The position numbers and the translations under genes were made by a program. From PALSA-1196 sp036833805 (lineage in GTDB: Bacteria > Pseudomonadota > Gammaproteobacteria > Steroidobacterales > Steroidobacteraceae), in contig DAITPA010000009.1 in NCBI GenBank assembly GCA_036833805.1, forward strand, positions 1 to 49,588: DNA of 49,588 bases, read 5' to 3'. The notes beneath the pieces were generated by a model. That model saw only the letters and a program-made list of their open reading frames with translations. It was not told the DNA's origin and searched no databases. Shown here piece by piece: positions 39,476 through 48,423 of the stretch; the stretch's first letter is position 1; each line of letters begins with the position of its first letter.

Positions 39476-42400
39476 ATGCAACGTGCCATCCTCGTCCTCG
39501 TCGGGCTCCTCGCACCTTTGGTGCTCGGTGCACAACCGCCCGAGCCACCGCCGCTTCCTTCCTCAGCAGCCGTTGCACCGCAGCTTCCGCCAGTACGCGA
39601 AGGCGCGCCGGGTCCGCGGCAAAGCCAGCAAGCCGCACAGCTCGCGCAGCAGGCCGCGGCGGTTGAGGAAAGCCCCGATTGGGCGGTGACGCTCGAGCGT
39701 ATCGCAAGCAGCGTCGTGTCGATTGAAGTCGACGCGGTGCGCGCCTTCGATACCGAGTGGAACACCTCTGCGCAGGCCACGGGCTTTGTGGTCGATGCCG
39801 AGCACGGCCTCATCCTCACCAATCGCCATGTCGTAACCCCGGGACCGGTGACCGCGGAGGCCACTTTTCTCAATCGCGAGGAGGTGCAGCTGTATCCGAT
39901 CTATCGCGATCCGGTGCACGATTTTGGCCTCTACCGCTACGACCCGTCGAAACTGCATTTCATCAAGCCGAAGGTGCTGCCTTTGTTCCCGGAAGGTGCG
40001 CAGATCGGACGCGAGATCCGTGTAGTCGGCAACAATGCAGGCGAACACCTTTCAATTCTTGCCGGCACACTTGCGCGTCTCGACCGCGAAGCGCCCGACT
40101 ACGGCATGGGCAAGTACAACGACTTCAACACCTTCTATCTGCAGGCTGCGTCCGGAACATCCGGCGGCTCCTCCGGATCGCCGGTCGTCGACATCCGCGG
40201 GCGGGTTGTCGGTTTGAATGCCGGTGGCGCGAATGGCGCGGCGTCGAGTTTCTATCTGCCGCTCGGGCGCGTGCGGCGCGCATTGGAGTTGATTCAAGCC
40301 GGCAAACCCGTTACGCGCGGCACACTCGCCACTGTATTCAGCTATGTGCCGTATGACGAGCTCAAGCGTCTTGGCTTGAGCCCCTCGACTGAAGCGGCGG
40401 TGCGCAAGGCGTTCCCAATTTACACAGGCATGCTGGTCGTCAATGAAGTGCTGCCCGGATCGCCGAGCGCGGGCGTACTGCAGGCGGGTGATGTGCTCGT
40501 GCGTTTGAACGGCCGCTTCGTGACCCAGTTCGAGCCGTTCGAGGAGCTGCTCGATTCCTCAGTCGGCGCGACTGTCAATCTCGAGTTCGAGCGCGGCGGC
40601 AAGCCGCTGTCCACGAAGCTGCAGGTCATGGACTTGAACAGTATTACGCCAAGCGCCTTCGTGGAGTTCGGTGAGGCGGTCGTCAACACGCTCTCCTATC
40701 AGCAGGCGCGCCATTTCAATGTGCCGGTGCGCGGCGTGTATGTCGCGAACCCTGGCTATGTGTTCGCCGCAGCGGGGATTCCGCGCGGCGCTGTGATTAC
40801 GACGCTCGACTCGAAGAAGATCGACAATATCGATGACTTCGAAGCGGCGGTCGCAACCTTAGGCGACGGCGATCGGGCGGTCGCGCGCTTTTTCACGATT
40901 GACGATCCGAACGGCAGTCAATTGCGTTCCTTCCGAATGGACCGCAAGTGGTTCCCGGCGCATCGCTGCACGCGCGACGACACGCAGGGGCTCTGGCCCT
41001 GCATGGATCTTGCGGGAGGTGCCGCCCCGCAACCACCGAAGGTCGGCAGCACCGCCTATCCGCACTTCAATGATTCGCAGCTTGCAAAGATTGCGCCTTC
41101 TCTTGTGCACGTAAGTTTCGACATGCCGTATTCGATCTCGGGCATCACCGAGCGCAACTATCACGGCACGGGGCTCGTCCTCGATACCGAGTTGGGGCTC
41201 GTCGCAGTGGATCGCAACACGGTACCGGTCGCGGTAGGCGACGTCAGCATTACCTTTGCCGGCACGCTGCAGGTTCCCGGGCACGTGGTCTACATCCATC
41301 CGCTGCACAATCTTGCAATCGTGGCCTATGACCCGAAGTTGATTGGCGCGACGCCCGTCAAGGCCGCCAAGCTTGCCGCGCACGAGCTCTCCGCGGGGGA
41401 CACGTTGCGGATCGTAGGCCTCGCTACCGACAGTGAAATCAGGTCGCGCAGCACGCAGATCGCCGATATTGAGCCGCTCGAGCTGCCGCTGTCGCGCACC
41501 ATGCGCTTTCGTGACAGCAACCTCGAGGTCGTGCAGCTCGTCAATCCGCCGACGGACTATGACGGCGTCCTCCTCGGCAAGGACGAAAGTGTGCTGGGCC
41601 TCTGGTCGAGCTTCGCCTATGAGAACGGCCGCGAGATTACGCAGGACAACAAGGGCGTTTCCATTGACGTTGTGAGCGAGATGCTCGAGCGCGTGCGCCA
41701 TGATCGGCCGCTGCATTCCCTCGAAGTCGAATTCTCCGTGCGGGCGATTGCAAGCGCCCGCGAATTTGGCTTATCCGACGAGTGGGCGAACAAACTCGCC
41801 CAACACGGTGTTTCGCGGCGTCAGGTGCTGGGCGTGGAGCGCATCGTCGGCGGCTCGCCCGCTGCCAAGGTGCTGCAGCAGGGGGATCTCGTGCTCGCGA
41901 TCGACGCTGAGATCGTCACACGCTTCCGCGAAGTAGAGCGCGCGGTCGGAGATAAGAACCGTGTCGCCGTGACGGTCTGGCGCGGCCACGCCGAACAGAC
42001 CATCAATGTTGACACGGTCGAATTGCCGGGAGCGGACGTCGAGCGGCTCGTGCTGTGGGCAGGGGCGACGCTGCAGGCGCCGCATCGCGCGATGAGCGCG
42101 CAGCGCGGTATTCCGCCTGTGGGTGTGTACGTTGGGTATTTCGCCTATGGATCGCCTGCAACGCGTTTTGGCTTGTTCCCTGGACGCCGGATTGTCGAAG
42201 TTGATGGAATTCCGACCCCGGACCTGGATGCGTTCCTGGGCGTCGTCACCGGACGGCCGGATCGCTCCTCGGTGCGGTTGCGCACGATCACCTGGAACAA
42301 CGCCCCTGAGGTCATCACGCTGAAGCTCGACAAACACTACTGGCCGGCATATGAACTCACGCACACGCCGAACGGCTGGGAGCGTCACGCACTCGAGTAG
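39476..42400 (+). CDS. Nma111/Deg7-like HtrA serine protease with inactive second protease domain
   Basis: A 974-residue exported protein with a signal peptide (about 1-19) and a Pro/Gln-rich linker. The first trypsin-like domain (about 70-280) has His118 (TNRHVV), Asp149 (VHDFGLY) and Ser233 (GSSGSPV). PDZ-like domains follow at about 290-510. A second protease-like domain (about 535-740) lacks the triad (DRNTVP for His, HPLHNLAIV for Asp, no Ser motif), and further PDZ-like domains reach the end. This duplicated layout is that of fungal Nma111 and plant Deg7. AAGGAG lies 5 nt before the ATG. A role in periplasmic quality control is inferred. Confidence 0.85.
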   Translation: MQRAILVLVGLLAPLVLGAQPPEPPPLPSSAAVAPQLPPVREGAPGPRQSQQAAQLAQQAAAVEESPDWAVTLERIASSVVSIEVDAVRAFDTEWNTSAQATGFVVDAEHGLILTNRHVVTPGPVTAEATFLNREEVQLYPIYRDPVHDFGLYRYDPSKLHFIKPKVLPLFPEGAQIGREIRVVGNNAGEHLSILAGTLARLDREAPDYGMGKYNDFNTFYLQAASGTSGGSSGSPVVDIRGRVVGLNAGGANGAASSFYLPLGRVRRALELIQAGKPVTRGTLATVFSYVPYDELKRLGLSPSTEAAVRKAFPIYTGMLVVNEVLPGSPSAGVLQAGDVLVRLNGRFVTQFEPFEELLDSSVGATVNLEFERGGKPLSTKLQVMDLNSITPSAFVEFGEAVVNTLSYQQARHFNVPVRGVYVANPGYVFAAAGIPRGAVITTLDSKKIDNIDDFEAAVATLGDGDRAVARFFTIDDPNGSQLRSFRMDRKWFPAHRCTRDDTQGLWPCMDLAGGAAPQPPKVGSTAYPHFNDSQLAKIAPSLVHVSFDMPYSISGITERNYHGTGLVLDTELGLVAVDRNTVPVAVGDVSITFAGTLQVPGHVVYIHPLHNLAIVAYDPKLIGATPVKAAKLAAHELSAGDTLRIVGLATDSEIRSRSTQIADIEPLELPLSRTMRFRDSNLEVVQLVNPPTDYDGVLLGKDESVLGLWSSFAYENGREITQDNKGVSIDVVSEMLERVRHDRPLHSLEVEFSVRAIASAREFGLSDEWANKLAQHGVSRRQVLGVERIVGGSPAAKVLQQGDLVLAIDAEIVTRFREVERAVGDKNRVAVTVWRGHAEQTINVDTVELPGADVERLVLWAGATLQAPHRAMSAQRGIPPVGVYVGYFAYGSPATRFGLFPGRRIVEVDGIPTPDLDAFLGVVTGRPDRSSVRLRTITWNNAPEVITLKLDKHYWPAYELTHTPNGWERHALE

Positions 42401-42527
42401 CGCACGCGCATCCTGTGGAGGCAGGGTATTGTCAACTCGGCAGGGTTGCGCGGCGCATACAAACGCAAAACATGCGACATCGCTGAGCTCTGCAGGGCTA
42501 CTCGCAGGCAGTTGCGCCACGCCTTGG

Positions 42528-42533
42528 TAGAAT
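42528..42533 (+). promoter_or_regulatory. -10 box of the Sua5 gene
   Basis: TAGAAT (5/6) ends 7 nt before the ATG at 42541, with no SD, so a leaderless mRNA is likely. It would drive the chain of six closely spaced genes that follows. Confidence 0.45.
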
Positions 42534-42540
42534 CTGCGCC

Positions 42541-43557
42541 ATGGTTAGGGTTGTCAGAGCGACGCCGGTCGAGATCGAAACTGCCGTGCAGGCTTTGCGC
42601 GACGGCGAGCTTGTCGCATTTCCGACGGAGACGGTCTATGGCCTGGGTGCAAATGCACGCAACCCCGCAGCCGTGCGCAAGATTTTTGAGGCTAAGGGCA
42701 GGCCAACGACACATCCGGTCATCGTGCACTTGGATAACCCGCGCTTCCTGCATCACTGGGTACGCGACGTTCCGGGGCCGGCCGCGCGGCTCGCTGAGCG
42801 CTTTTGGCCCGGCCCACTTACCATGGTGCTGCCGCGCGCAGCAAACGTGCACGACATTCTCACCGGCGGTCAGGATACGGTCGCCGTGCGCGTGCCCGCG
42901 CATCAGATGGCGCAGCAGCTCCTCACGGCCTTTGGCGGTGGCATTGCGGCGCCGTCAGCCAATCGCTATGGAAGGCTCTCGCCCACGCGCGCTGAACATG
43001 TGCGCGAAGAGCTCGGCGAGGCGGTGCGCATTGTCCTTGACGGCGGGGAATGTCAGATTGGGCTTGAGTCGACCATCATCGCCTTTGAAGGGCAAGAGGT
43101 GCGCCTGCTGCGTCCCGGCGCCGTGAGCGCCGCACAAATCCGCGAAGTGGTCGGTGGATTGCTGGTCGGCGCACACCTGGAATCCCCGCGCGTGCCGGGC
43201 AGCACTCCATCGCACTACTCGCCGCAGACGCCGATGTCGATCGTGCCGTCCGGTCAGATTGACACCCAGGCGGCGACCTCCTCCGAGGGCGGCCGGCGCG
43301 TTGCGGTACTCGCCCAGCGCCTGCCGTTGAAGGCGCATAAGTATGTCACCTGGGTCAATGCCGGCCGCCGGCCTGAACAATATGGCCATGATCTGTACGC
43401 CAATCTGCGCACCCTCGACAAGGCTGCCTGTCAGCAGATCCTCGTGCAGGACGTACCACCGGATGAGCGTTGGGATGCGATCCGCGACCGCCTGACGCAC
43501 GCGGCGAGCGGCAACATCGACATCGATACGACCGGGGCGATGGCGGTGTTGCCTTAG
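42541..43557 (+). CDS. L-threonylcarbamoyladenylate synthase, Sua5 type
   Basis: A 338-residue protein with a YrdC domain (about 1-200) and a C-terminal Sua5 domain. It makes threonylcarbamoyl-AMP for the t6A37 modification of tRNA. Seen are AFPTETVYGLGANA, KGRPTTHPVIVHL, RVPAH and PSANRYGRLSPT, with linker PGSTPSHYSPQTP. The long Sua5 form rather than short TsaC is present. It is the first gene of the downstream series. Confidence 0.95.
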   Translation: MVRVVRATPVEIETAVQALRDGELVAFPTETVYGLGANARNPAAVRKIFEAKGRPTTHPVIVHLDNPRFLHHWVRDVPGPAARLAERFWPGPLTMVLPRAANVHDILTGGQDTVAVRVPAHQMAQQLLTAFGGGIAAPSANRYGRLSPTRAEHVREELGEAVRIVLDGGECQIGLESTIIAFEGQEVRLLRPGAVSAAQIREVVGGLLVGAHLESPRVPGSTPSHYSPQTPMSIVPSGQIDTQAATSSEGGRRVAVLAQRLPLKAHKYVTWVNAGRRPEQYGHDLYANLRTLDKAACQQILVQDVPPDERWDAIRDRLTHAASGNIDIDTTGAMAVLP

Positions 43558-43568
43558 TCGACATTCGG

Positions 43569-44732
43569 ATGGCGCGACGTAAACGTTTTATTGATCCGTT
43601 CGAGCCGGTGCATATCCGGCGGCTGGTGTATGAATTTGGCTCGCCGCTCCTTGTTGTCGATTGCGAGCGCGTCCGCGCACAGTATCGCAAGCTCGCCAAA
43701 GCTCTGCCCGGCGTCAACCTGCACTACGCGCTGAAGCCGCTGCCGCACGCGGCGGCGGTGCAGAGCGTCATCGGTGCGGGCGGCTGGCTTGATCTTGCGA
43801 CCACCGGCGAAGTACAGCTCGCGTCCCAGCTCGGCGTGGCCCCCGAGCGCTGCATTCACACGCATCCCATAAAGACGGAGCGCGATATCAGAAACGCTCT
43901 GCATTTTGGTGTGCGCACCTTTGTCGCCGACAACGCGGATGAAGTACGCAAGTTCGCGCGGCTGACCGAGCGAGCTGAGCTTTTGCTGCGCATCTCGTTT
44001 CGCGCCGCCGGCGCGCTGTGCGATCTGTCGCGCAAGTTCGGCTGCGATCCGGAGGATGTACTTAGCCTTGCGCGTCTCGCCGCGGATTTGGGAATCCAGG
44101 TGCGCGGCCTGTCTTTTCACGTCGGCTCTCAAGCTCCCGATTCGGCCAAGCACGTCGAGGCAATTGGCGCGTGCGCACGGCTTCTCGCCGCGGCGCGGCG
44201 CGAACGCTTGGGCATTCTCGATACGCTCGACATCGGTGGCGGATTTCCGATCCCGTACGACAAGAAGATCCTCGACATCGGGCGCTTCTGCGCGCCGATC
44301 AGAGCAGCGCTTGCGAAACTGCCGCGGCGCGTGCGCATCATCGCCGAGCCCGGGCGCTTTATCGTGGGCCCGGCGGCGATTGGCGTCGCTTCGGTCATGG
44401 GGCGTGCGCGGCGCGCGGGCCGTTGGTGGTACTACCTCGACGATGGACTCTACAGTTCTTACAGCGGCCAACTCTACGACCATGCGCGGTATCCGCTCGA
44501 AGCGCTCCGTACGGTTGGCGAGCGCATGCCATGCGTGCTCGCGGGCCCGACCTGCGACAGCATCGACGTCATCGCGGAGAATGTCATGCTGCCGCAGTTG
44601 CGGGCCGGGGATCTCATCATCGGTCGTTCGATGGGCGGCTACACTTGGGCGAGCGCGTCAGAGTTCAACTTTTTTCCGAAAGCGACGGTCATCACGGTAA
44701 ATGCGCACGCCGGCGATGCCGGCAGCGTATGA
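43569..44732 (+). CDS. Type III PLP-dependent decarboxylase (ornithine decarboxylase-like)
   Basis: A 387-residue alanine-racemase-fold decarboxylase, the size of Pseudomonas SpeC. PLP binds Lys56 (HYALKPLP), and the motifs SFHVGSQ, GGGFP, EPGRF and GPTCDSID (Cys329 and Asp at the dimer active site) are complete. Ornithine or lysine is the likely substrate, giving putrescine or cadaverine; sequence alone does not decide. It starts 11 nt after the Sua5 gene and overlaps the next gene as ATGA. Confidence 0.85.
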   Translation: MARRKRFIDPFEPVHIRRLVYEFGSPLLVVDCERVRAQYRKLAKALPGVNLHYALKPLPHAAAVQSVIGAGGWLDLATTGEVQLASQLGVAPERCIHTHPIKTERDIRNALHFGVRTFVADNADEVRKFARLTERAELLLRISFRAAGALCDLSRKFGCDPEDVLSLARLAADLGIQVRGLSFHVGSQAPDSAKHVEAIGACARLLAAARRERLGILDTLDIGGGFPIPYDKKILDIGRFCAPIRAALAKLPRRVRIIAEPGRFIVGPAAIGVASVMGRARRAGRWWYYLDDGLYSSYSGQLYDHARYPLEALRTVGERMPCVLAGPTCDSIDVIAENVMLPQLRAGDLIIGRSMGGYTWASASEFNFFPKATVITVNAHAGDAGSV

Positions 44733-45193
44733 GCGAGCTGCAAGCGCCTATGCAAACGGCCATCCACACGCTCGTCGCTGCGGCACATCGCGGCGATCCG
44801 CGTGTAATTGCGTCACTGCCGTCGGGCTGGGTGATGTTCGGCGAGCGGCAGTTCGTGAATGGCTACGCGCTGTTGCTGCCCGACCCCGTGGTTCCCGGCA
44901 TCAATAGCCTGGACGCATCGAAGCGTGCGCAATTCCTGCTCGACATGACCTTGGTCGGCGACGCGCTCCTCACGGTCACGGCTGCGTTGCGCATCAACTA
45001 CGCGATCTTCGGTAATCTTGAGCCGGCGCTGCATGCGCACATCGTGCCGCGCTATGCCAATGAGCCGCCCGCTTTACGCACCCAGCAGCCGTGGGCCTAT
45101 GACTGGGGTGCCGCACCGCTGTTTGATCCGCGCTCGTTCGCGGATCTCGCCGCGGCACTGCGTGGCGAATTGGCGCGCATAAGCGCACGCTAG
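44729..45193 (+). CDS. HIT-like hydrolase
   Basis: A 154-residue protein with a HIT/GalT-type HAHIVPRY motif near residue 108 and LPDPVVPGINSLDASKRAQFLLDM, which resembles Ap4A hydrolase-like HIT proteins. The triad is HxHxxP rather than HxHxH. Diadenosine polyphosphate or nucleotidyl transfer activity is plausible but unproven. It is coupled to the decarboxylase by ATGA and lies 4 nt before the ABC ATPase gene. Confidence 0.75.
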   Translation: MSELQAPMQTAIHTLVAAAHRGDPRVIASLPSGWVMFGERQFVNGYALLLPDPVVPGINSLDASKRAQFLLDMTLVGDALLTVTAALRINYAIFGNLEPALHAHIVPRYANEPPALRTQQPWAYDWGAAPLFDPRSFADLAAALRGELARISAR

Positions 45194-45197
45194 CGCC

Positions 45198-45887
45198 GTG
45201 CTCAGAATCCGCGACCTGTCGCGCAGCTTTCGTGAAGGGCAGCGCCTACGGCGCGTGCTCGATCACGTCGACGCCGACATCCAAGCCGGCGAGGTTGTGG
45301 CCATCATTGGGCGCAGCGGCTCGGGCAAATCGACGCTCTTGAATCTCGTGAGCGGCATCGATCGGGCCGATGGCGGCACGATCGAATTCGCCGGGCGCAC
45401 GGTGAGCGCGCTTGCCGAACCCGAGCGCACGCTGTTTCGCCGCAAGCACGTGGGTTTTGTGTATCAGCTCTTCAATCTTCTGCCGACGCTTGATGTCGAG
45501 GAGAACGTGCGCCTGGTGCTGGAGTTGAACGGTATCAGAGGCGCGGCGGCGCGCAACAAGAGCCAAGCGGCGCTCGCCGAAGTCGGTTTGAGCGAGCGCC
45601 TACACAGCGCCGTAGACGTGCTCTCGGGCGGCGAACAGCAGCGTGTGGCGATTGCGCGCGCTCTCGTGCACGAACCCGCCCTCCTGCTCGCCGATGAGCC
45701 GACCGGCAACCTCGACGCCGAGACGGCGCGCGAAATCGTGCCGCTCCTGCGCTCATTGGCACGGCGGCGGGCGGCGGCTTTATTGATTGCCACTCACGAT
45801 CCGGCGCTGGCGCGTGATGCCGATCGCATTCTCGAGCTCGTGGACGGACGCCTGCAGGCAAGCGACGGCGGGCTGGCTCATCCCTAA
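45198..45887 (+). CDS. ABC transporter ATP-binding protein (AttE/LolD/MacB type)
   Basis: A 229-residue ATPase of the MacB/LolD clade. Walker A is GRSGSGKST (38-46), the Q loop is VYQLFNLLP, the signature is LSGGEQQR and Walker B is LLLADEPT. The start is GTG. Together with the next two genes it matches an AttEFGH-type export or mechanotransmission system. Confidence 0.93.
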   Translation: MLRIRDLSRSFREGQRLRRVLDHVDADIQAGEVVAIIGRSGSGKSTLLNLVSGIDRADGGTIEFAGRTVSALAEPERTLFRRKHVGFVYQLFNLLPTLDVEENVRLVLELNGIRGAAARNKSQAALAEVGLSERLHSAVDVLSGGEQQRVAIARALVHEPALLLADEPTGNLDAETAREIVPLLRSLARRRAAALLIATHDPALARDADRILELVDGRLQASDGGLAHP

Positions 45888-45888
45888 G

Positions 45889-48423
45889 ATGCGCATCCTG
45901 TGGGCGGCAAGTCTGCGGCACCTTGTGCGCCATCCCGCGCAACTTGCGCTTGCGCTCGTGGGACTCGCCCTCGGAGTCGCAACTATCGCCGCGGTCGATA
46001 TGGCGACCGCGAGCTCGGCACGAGCATTTGAGCTCTCGATCGCTGCGGTCAATGGAGCTGCGACGCATGAGATCGTGGGGGGGCCTGCGGGCATCGACGA
46101 GCGGCTCTACGTCACGCTCAGGCAATCCGGATTGCCGATCGACCTTGCGCCGGTGGTGGAGGGCTATGTCGCGATCGGTGCGCGCACCATGCAGCTCGTC
46201 GGCATCGATCCGTTCGCAGCTGCCGATTTGCGCGCCGGCGGAGCGGCGCTAGTAGGTAGCGCCAATGGTGCTGGCAGCGTCGATCTTGCGCGCTGGTTTA
46301 CCGCCGGCACGGTGCTGATGGCCGCGACAAGCGCCGCGGAGTTGCACCTCGTGGAGGGGCAAACATTCGCACTCGAGGTGAGCGGGCATAGCTATCAAGC
46401 ACGGCTGCTCGCGCCGCTCTTCGAGCGCCGCCCCGGGGGTGATGCGCTTATTCTCACGGACATCGCCCAGGCGCAGGAATGGCTGGGCCTCGCGGGCCAT
46501 CTGTCCCGTATTGACCTGCGTGTAGCGGCGGGCGCGGGCGGCGAACTTGCGCTGCAGCGGCTCAAGGAGCGCCTGCCCGTAGACGTTGCCATTAATGCAG
46601 TTGGCAGTCGTACGCGCGAAAATCTTGATCTCGCCGCGACCTTTACGACGAACCTGCAAGCGATGAGTCTATTGGCGCTGCTCGTCGGCTTCTTTTTGAT
46701 CTACAGCGCGGTGAGCTTCGCCGTCGTGCAGCGGCGCGCCATCATCAGTGTGCTGCGTGCGCTCGGCGCAACGCGCGCGGCTGTGCTCGCGACGCTGCTT
46801 GGCGAGGCGGCGCTGATCGGTATCGCGGGCGCGCTGCTCGGGCTGCTGCTCGGAGTCGTCATTGGCCGCGCGCTGGTTGCGCTCGTCGCAGGCACCATCA
46901 ATGATCTGTATTTCGTGGTAACGGTCAAAAGCGTGACGCTGCCGCTGGCGTCAATCGTCAAAGCCCTCATTGCCGGCGTCGCAGTTTCCCTCATCGCCGC
47001 GGCGTTGCCGGCCGCGGAGGCGGCGAACGCGGCGCCGCAGTTGGGACTCAAGCGTTCGGTGCTCGAAGGCAAGGCGACCGGTGCAGCGCGCGGGCTCATT
47101 GCCGTGAGCGCGCTGTTCGCTGCCGCCGCGGGTGCCATTGTCCTCGCATCAGGGCGCAGCCTGCTCGCGGGGTTCGTTGCGCTTTTCCTTCTGTTGTTGA
47201 GCGTCGCGGCGCTCGCACCCGCGGCATTGCGTTGCATGGCGCGCGCGGCGGCGAGAGTTGCAGGCACTCGAAGTCCCATCGCGCGACTTGCGCTTTCTGA
47301 TATTGCCGCGTCCCTGAGCCGCACCGGCGTTGCCGTCGCGGCGCTCTCGCTTGCGGTCTGCGCCATGATTGGCGTGTCGCTCATGGTCGACAGTTTTCGC
47401 GAGTCATTGCACGAATGGCTCGCTCATACGCTGCGCGCGGATATATATGTGAGTGCTCCAGGGTCCGGATTTGGGCGCCCGGAGCGACGGCTCGATCCGG
47501 ATGTCGCAGCGCGGCTGCTCGCAACGCCGGGCGTGATCGCTCACAGTGAAAGCCGGCGGGTGCGCGTCGCATCCGCGGCTGGGCAGGTAGCGCTCGATGC
47601 CTTGACGCTCGCGCCCGGCAGCTACGCGGGATTTCAAATCACCGCTGGCGATCCGGCGAAGGCGTGGCGTGCCTACGAACGCGGCGCGCTTTTGATCTCC
47701 GAACCACTCGCGTGGCGTCTGCAGCTTCATGTCGGCGAGCAGCTGGCATTGATGACCGCGCGCGGCCGGCACGCATTTGAGATCGCGGGCATCTATCGCG
47801 AGTACGGCAATGACCGCGGCACGGCTTTGATGAGTCGCGCCGTGTACGCGTCGTGGTGGCAGGATGATGCGCTGAGCGCGCTCGGCTTATATTTGGGCGC
47901 GGGTATCGCGCCCGCACGGGTGATAGGGGCGCTGTACGCCGCGGCGAGCGGCCGGCAGGCGCTGCTCATCCGCTCCAATGCCGAGGTGCGCGAACTGTCG
48001 ATGGGCATCTTCGAGCGCACGTTTGTGATTACGCGCGTGCTCTACTGGCTGACCGCAGGAGTTGCGGCCTTGAGTCTCGTGAGCGCGCTCGTCGCCTGGC
48101 AGCTTGAGCGCTCGCGCGAGCTTGCTCTGCTGCGCGTCCTGGGGCTCACGCCGCGCGGCGTGGCGCTCCTCATTGAGGCGCAGACGGGCTTCATGGGCTT
48201 GGCGGCGCTCCTGACCGCCATGCCAGCCGGAGTGCTCACCGGCATCATGCTGCTCGAGGTCGTGAACCGGCGGGCATTTGGCTGGCAGATCGAGCTGCAT
48301 GTGCACGCGCCGGCATTCGCTGCCGCGACCTGCGTGTCGCTGACGGCGGCGCTCGCGGCGGGCCTCTATCCGGCTTGGAGGAGCAGTCGCACGCATCTTG
48401 CCCAGGGGATTCGCGAGGAATGA
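45889..48423 (+). CDS. FtsX-like ABC permease, AttF-AttG fused type
   Basis: An 844-residue permease with two FtsX cores. The first membrane segment is at about 17-36, followed by a periplasmic domain of about 220 residues. The first core has three segments (about 262-400); a middle pair falls near 430-470. A second large periplasmic part then leads to a final three-segment core ending in LYPAWRSSRTH. This equals AttF plus AttG in one chain. It begins 1 nt after the ATPase stop. Confidence 0.9.
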   Translation: MRILWAASLRHLVRHPAQLALALVGLALGVATIAAVDMATASSARAFELSIAAVNGAATHEIVGGPAGIDERLYVTLRQSGLPIDLAPVVEGYVAIGARTMQLVGIDPFAAADLRAGGAALVGSANGAGSVDLARWFTAGTVLMAATSAAELHLVEGQTFALEVSGHSYQARLLAPLFERRPGGDALILTDIAQAQEWLGLAGHLSRIDLRVAAGAGGELALQRLKERLPVDVAINAVGSRTRENLDLAATFTTNLQAMSLLALLVGFFLIYSAVSFAVVQRRAIISVLRALGATRAAVLATLLGEAALIGIAGALLGLLLGVVIGRALVALVAGTINDLYFVVTVKSVTLPLASIVKALIAGVAVSLIAAALPAAEAANAAPQLGLKRSVLEGKATGAARGLIAVSALFAAAAGAIVLASGRSLLAGFVALFLLLLSVAALAPAALRCMARAAARVAGTRSPIARLALSDIAASLSRTGVAVAALSLAVCAMIGVSLMVDSFRESLHEWLAHTLRADIYVSAPGSGFGRPERRLDPDVAARLLATPGVIAHSESRRVRVASAAGQVALDALTLAPGSYAGFQITAGDPAKAWRAYERGALLISEPLAWRLQLHVGEQLALMTARGRHAFEIAGIYREYGNDRGTALMSRAVYASWWQDDALSALGLYLGAGIAPARVIGALYAAASGRQALLIRSNAEVRELSMGIFERTFVITRVLYWLTAGVAALSLVSALVAWQLERSRELALLRVLGLTPRGVALLIEAQTGFMGLAALLTAMPAGVLTGIMLLEVVNRRAFGWQIELHVHAPAFAAATCVSLTAALAAGLYPAWRSSRTHLAQGIREE

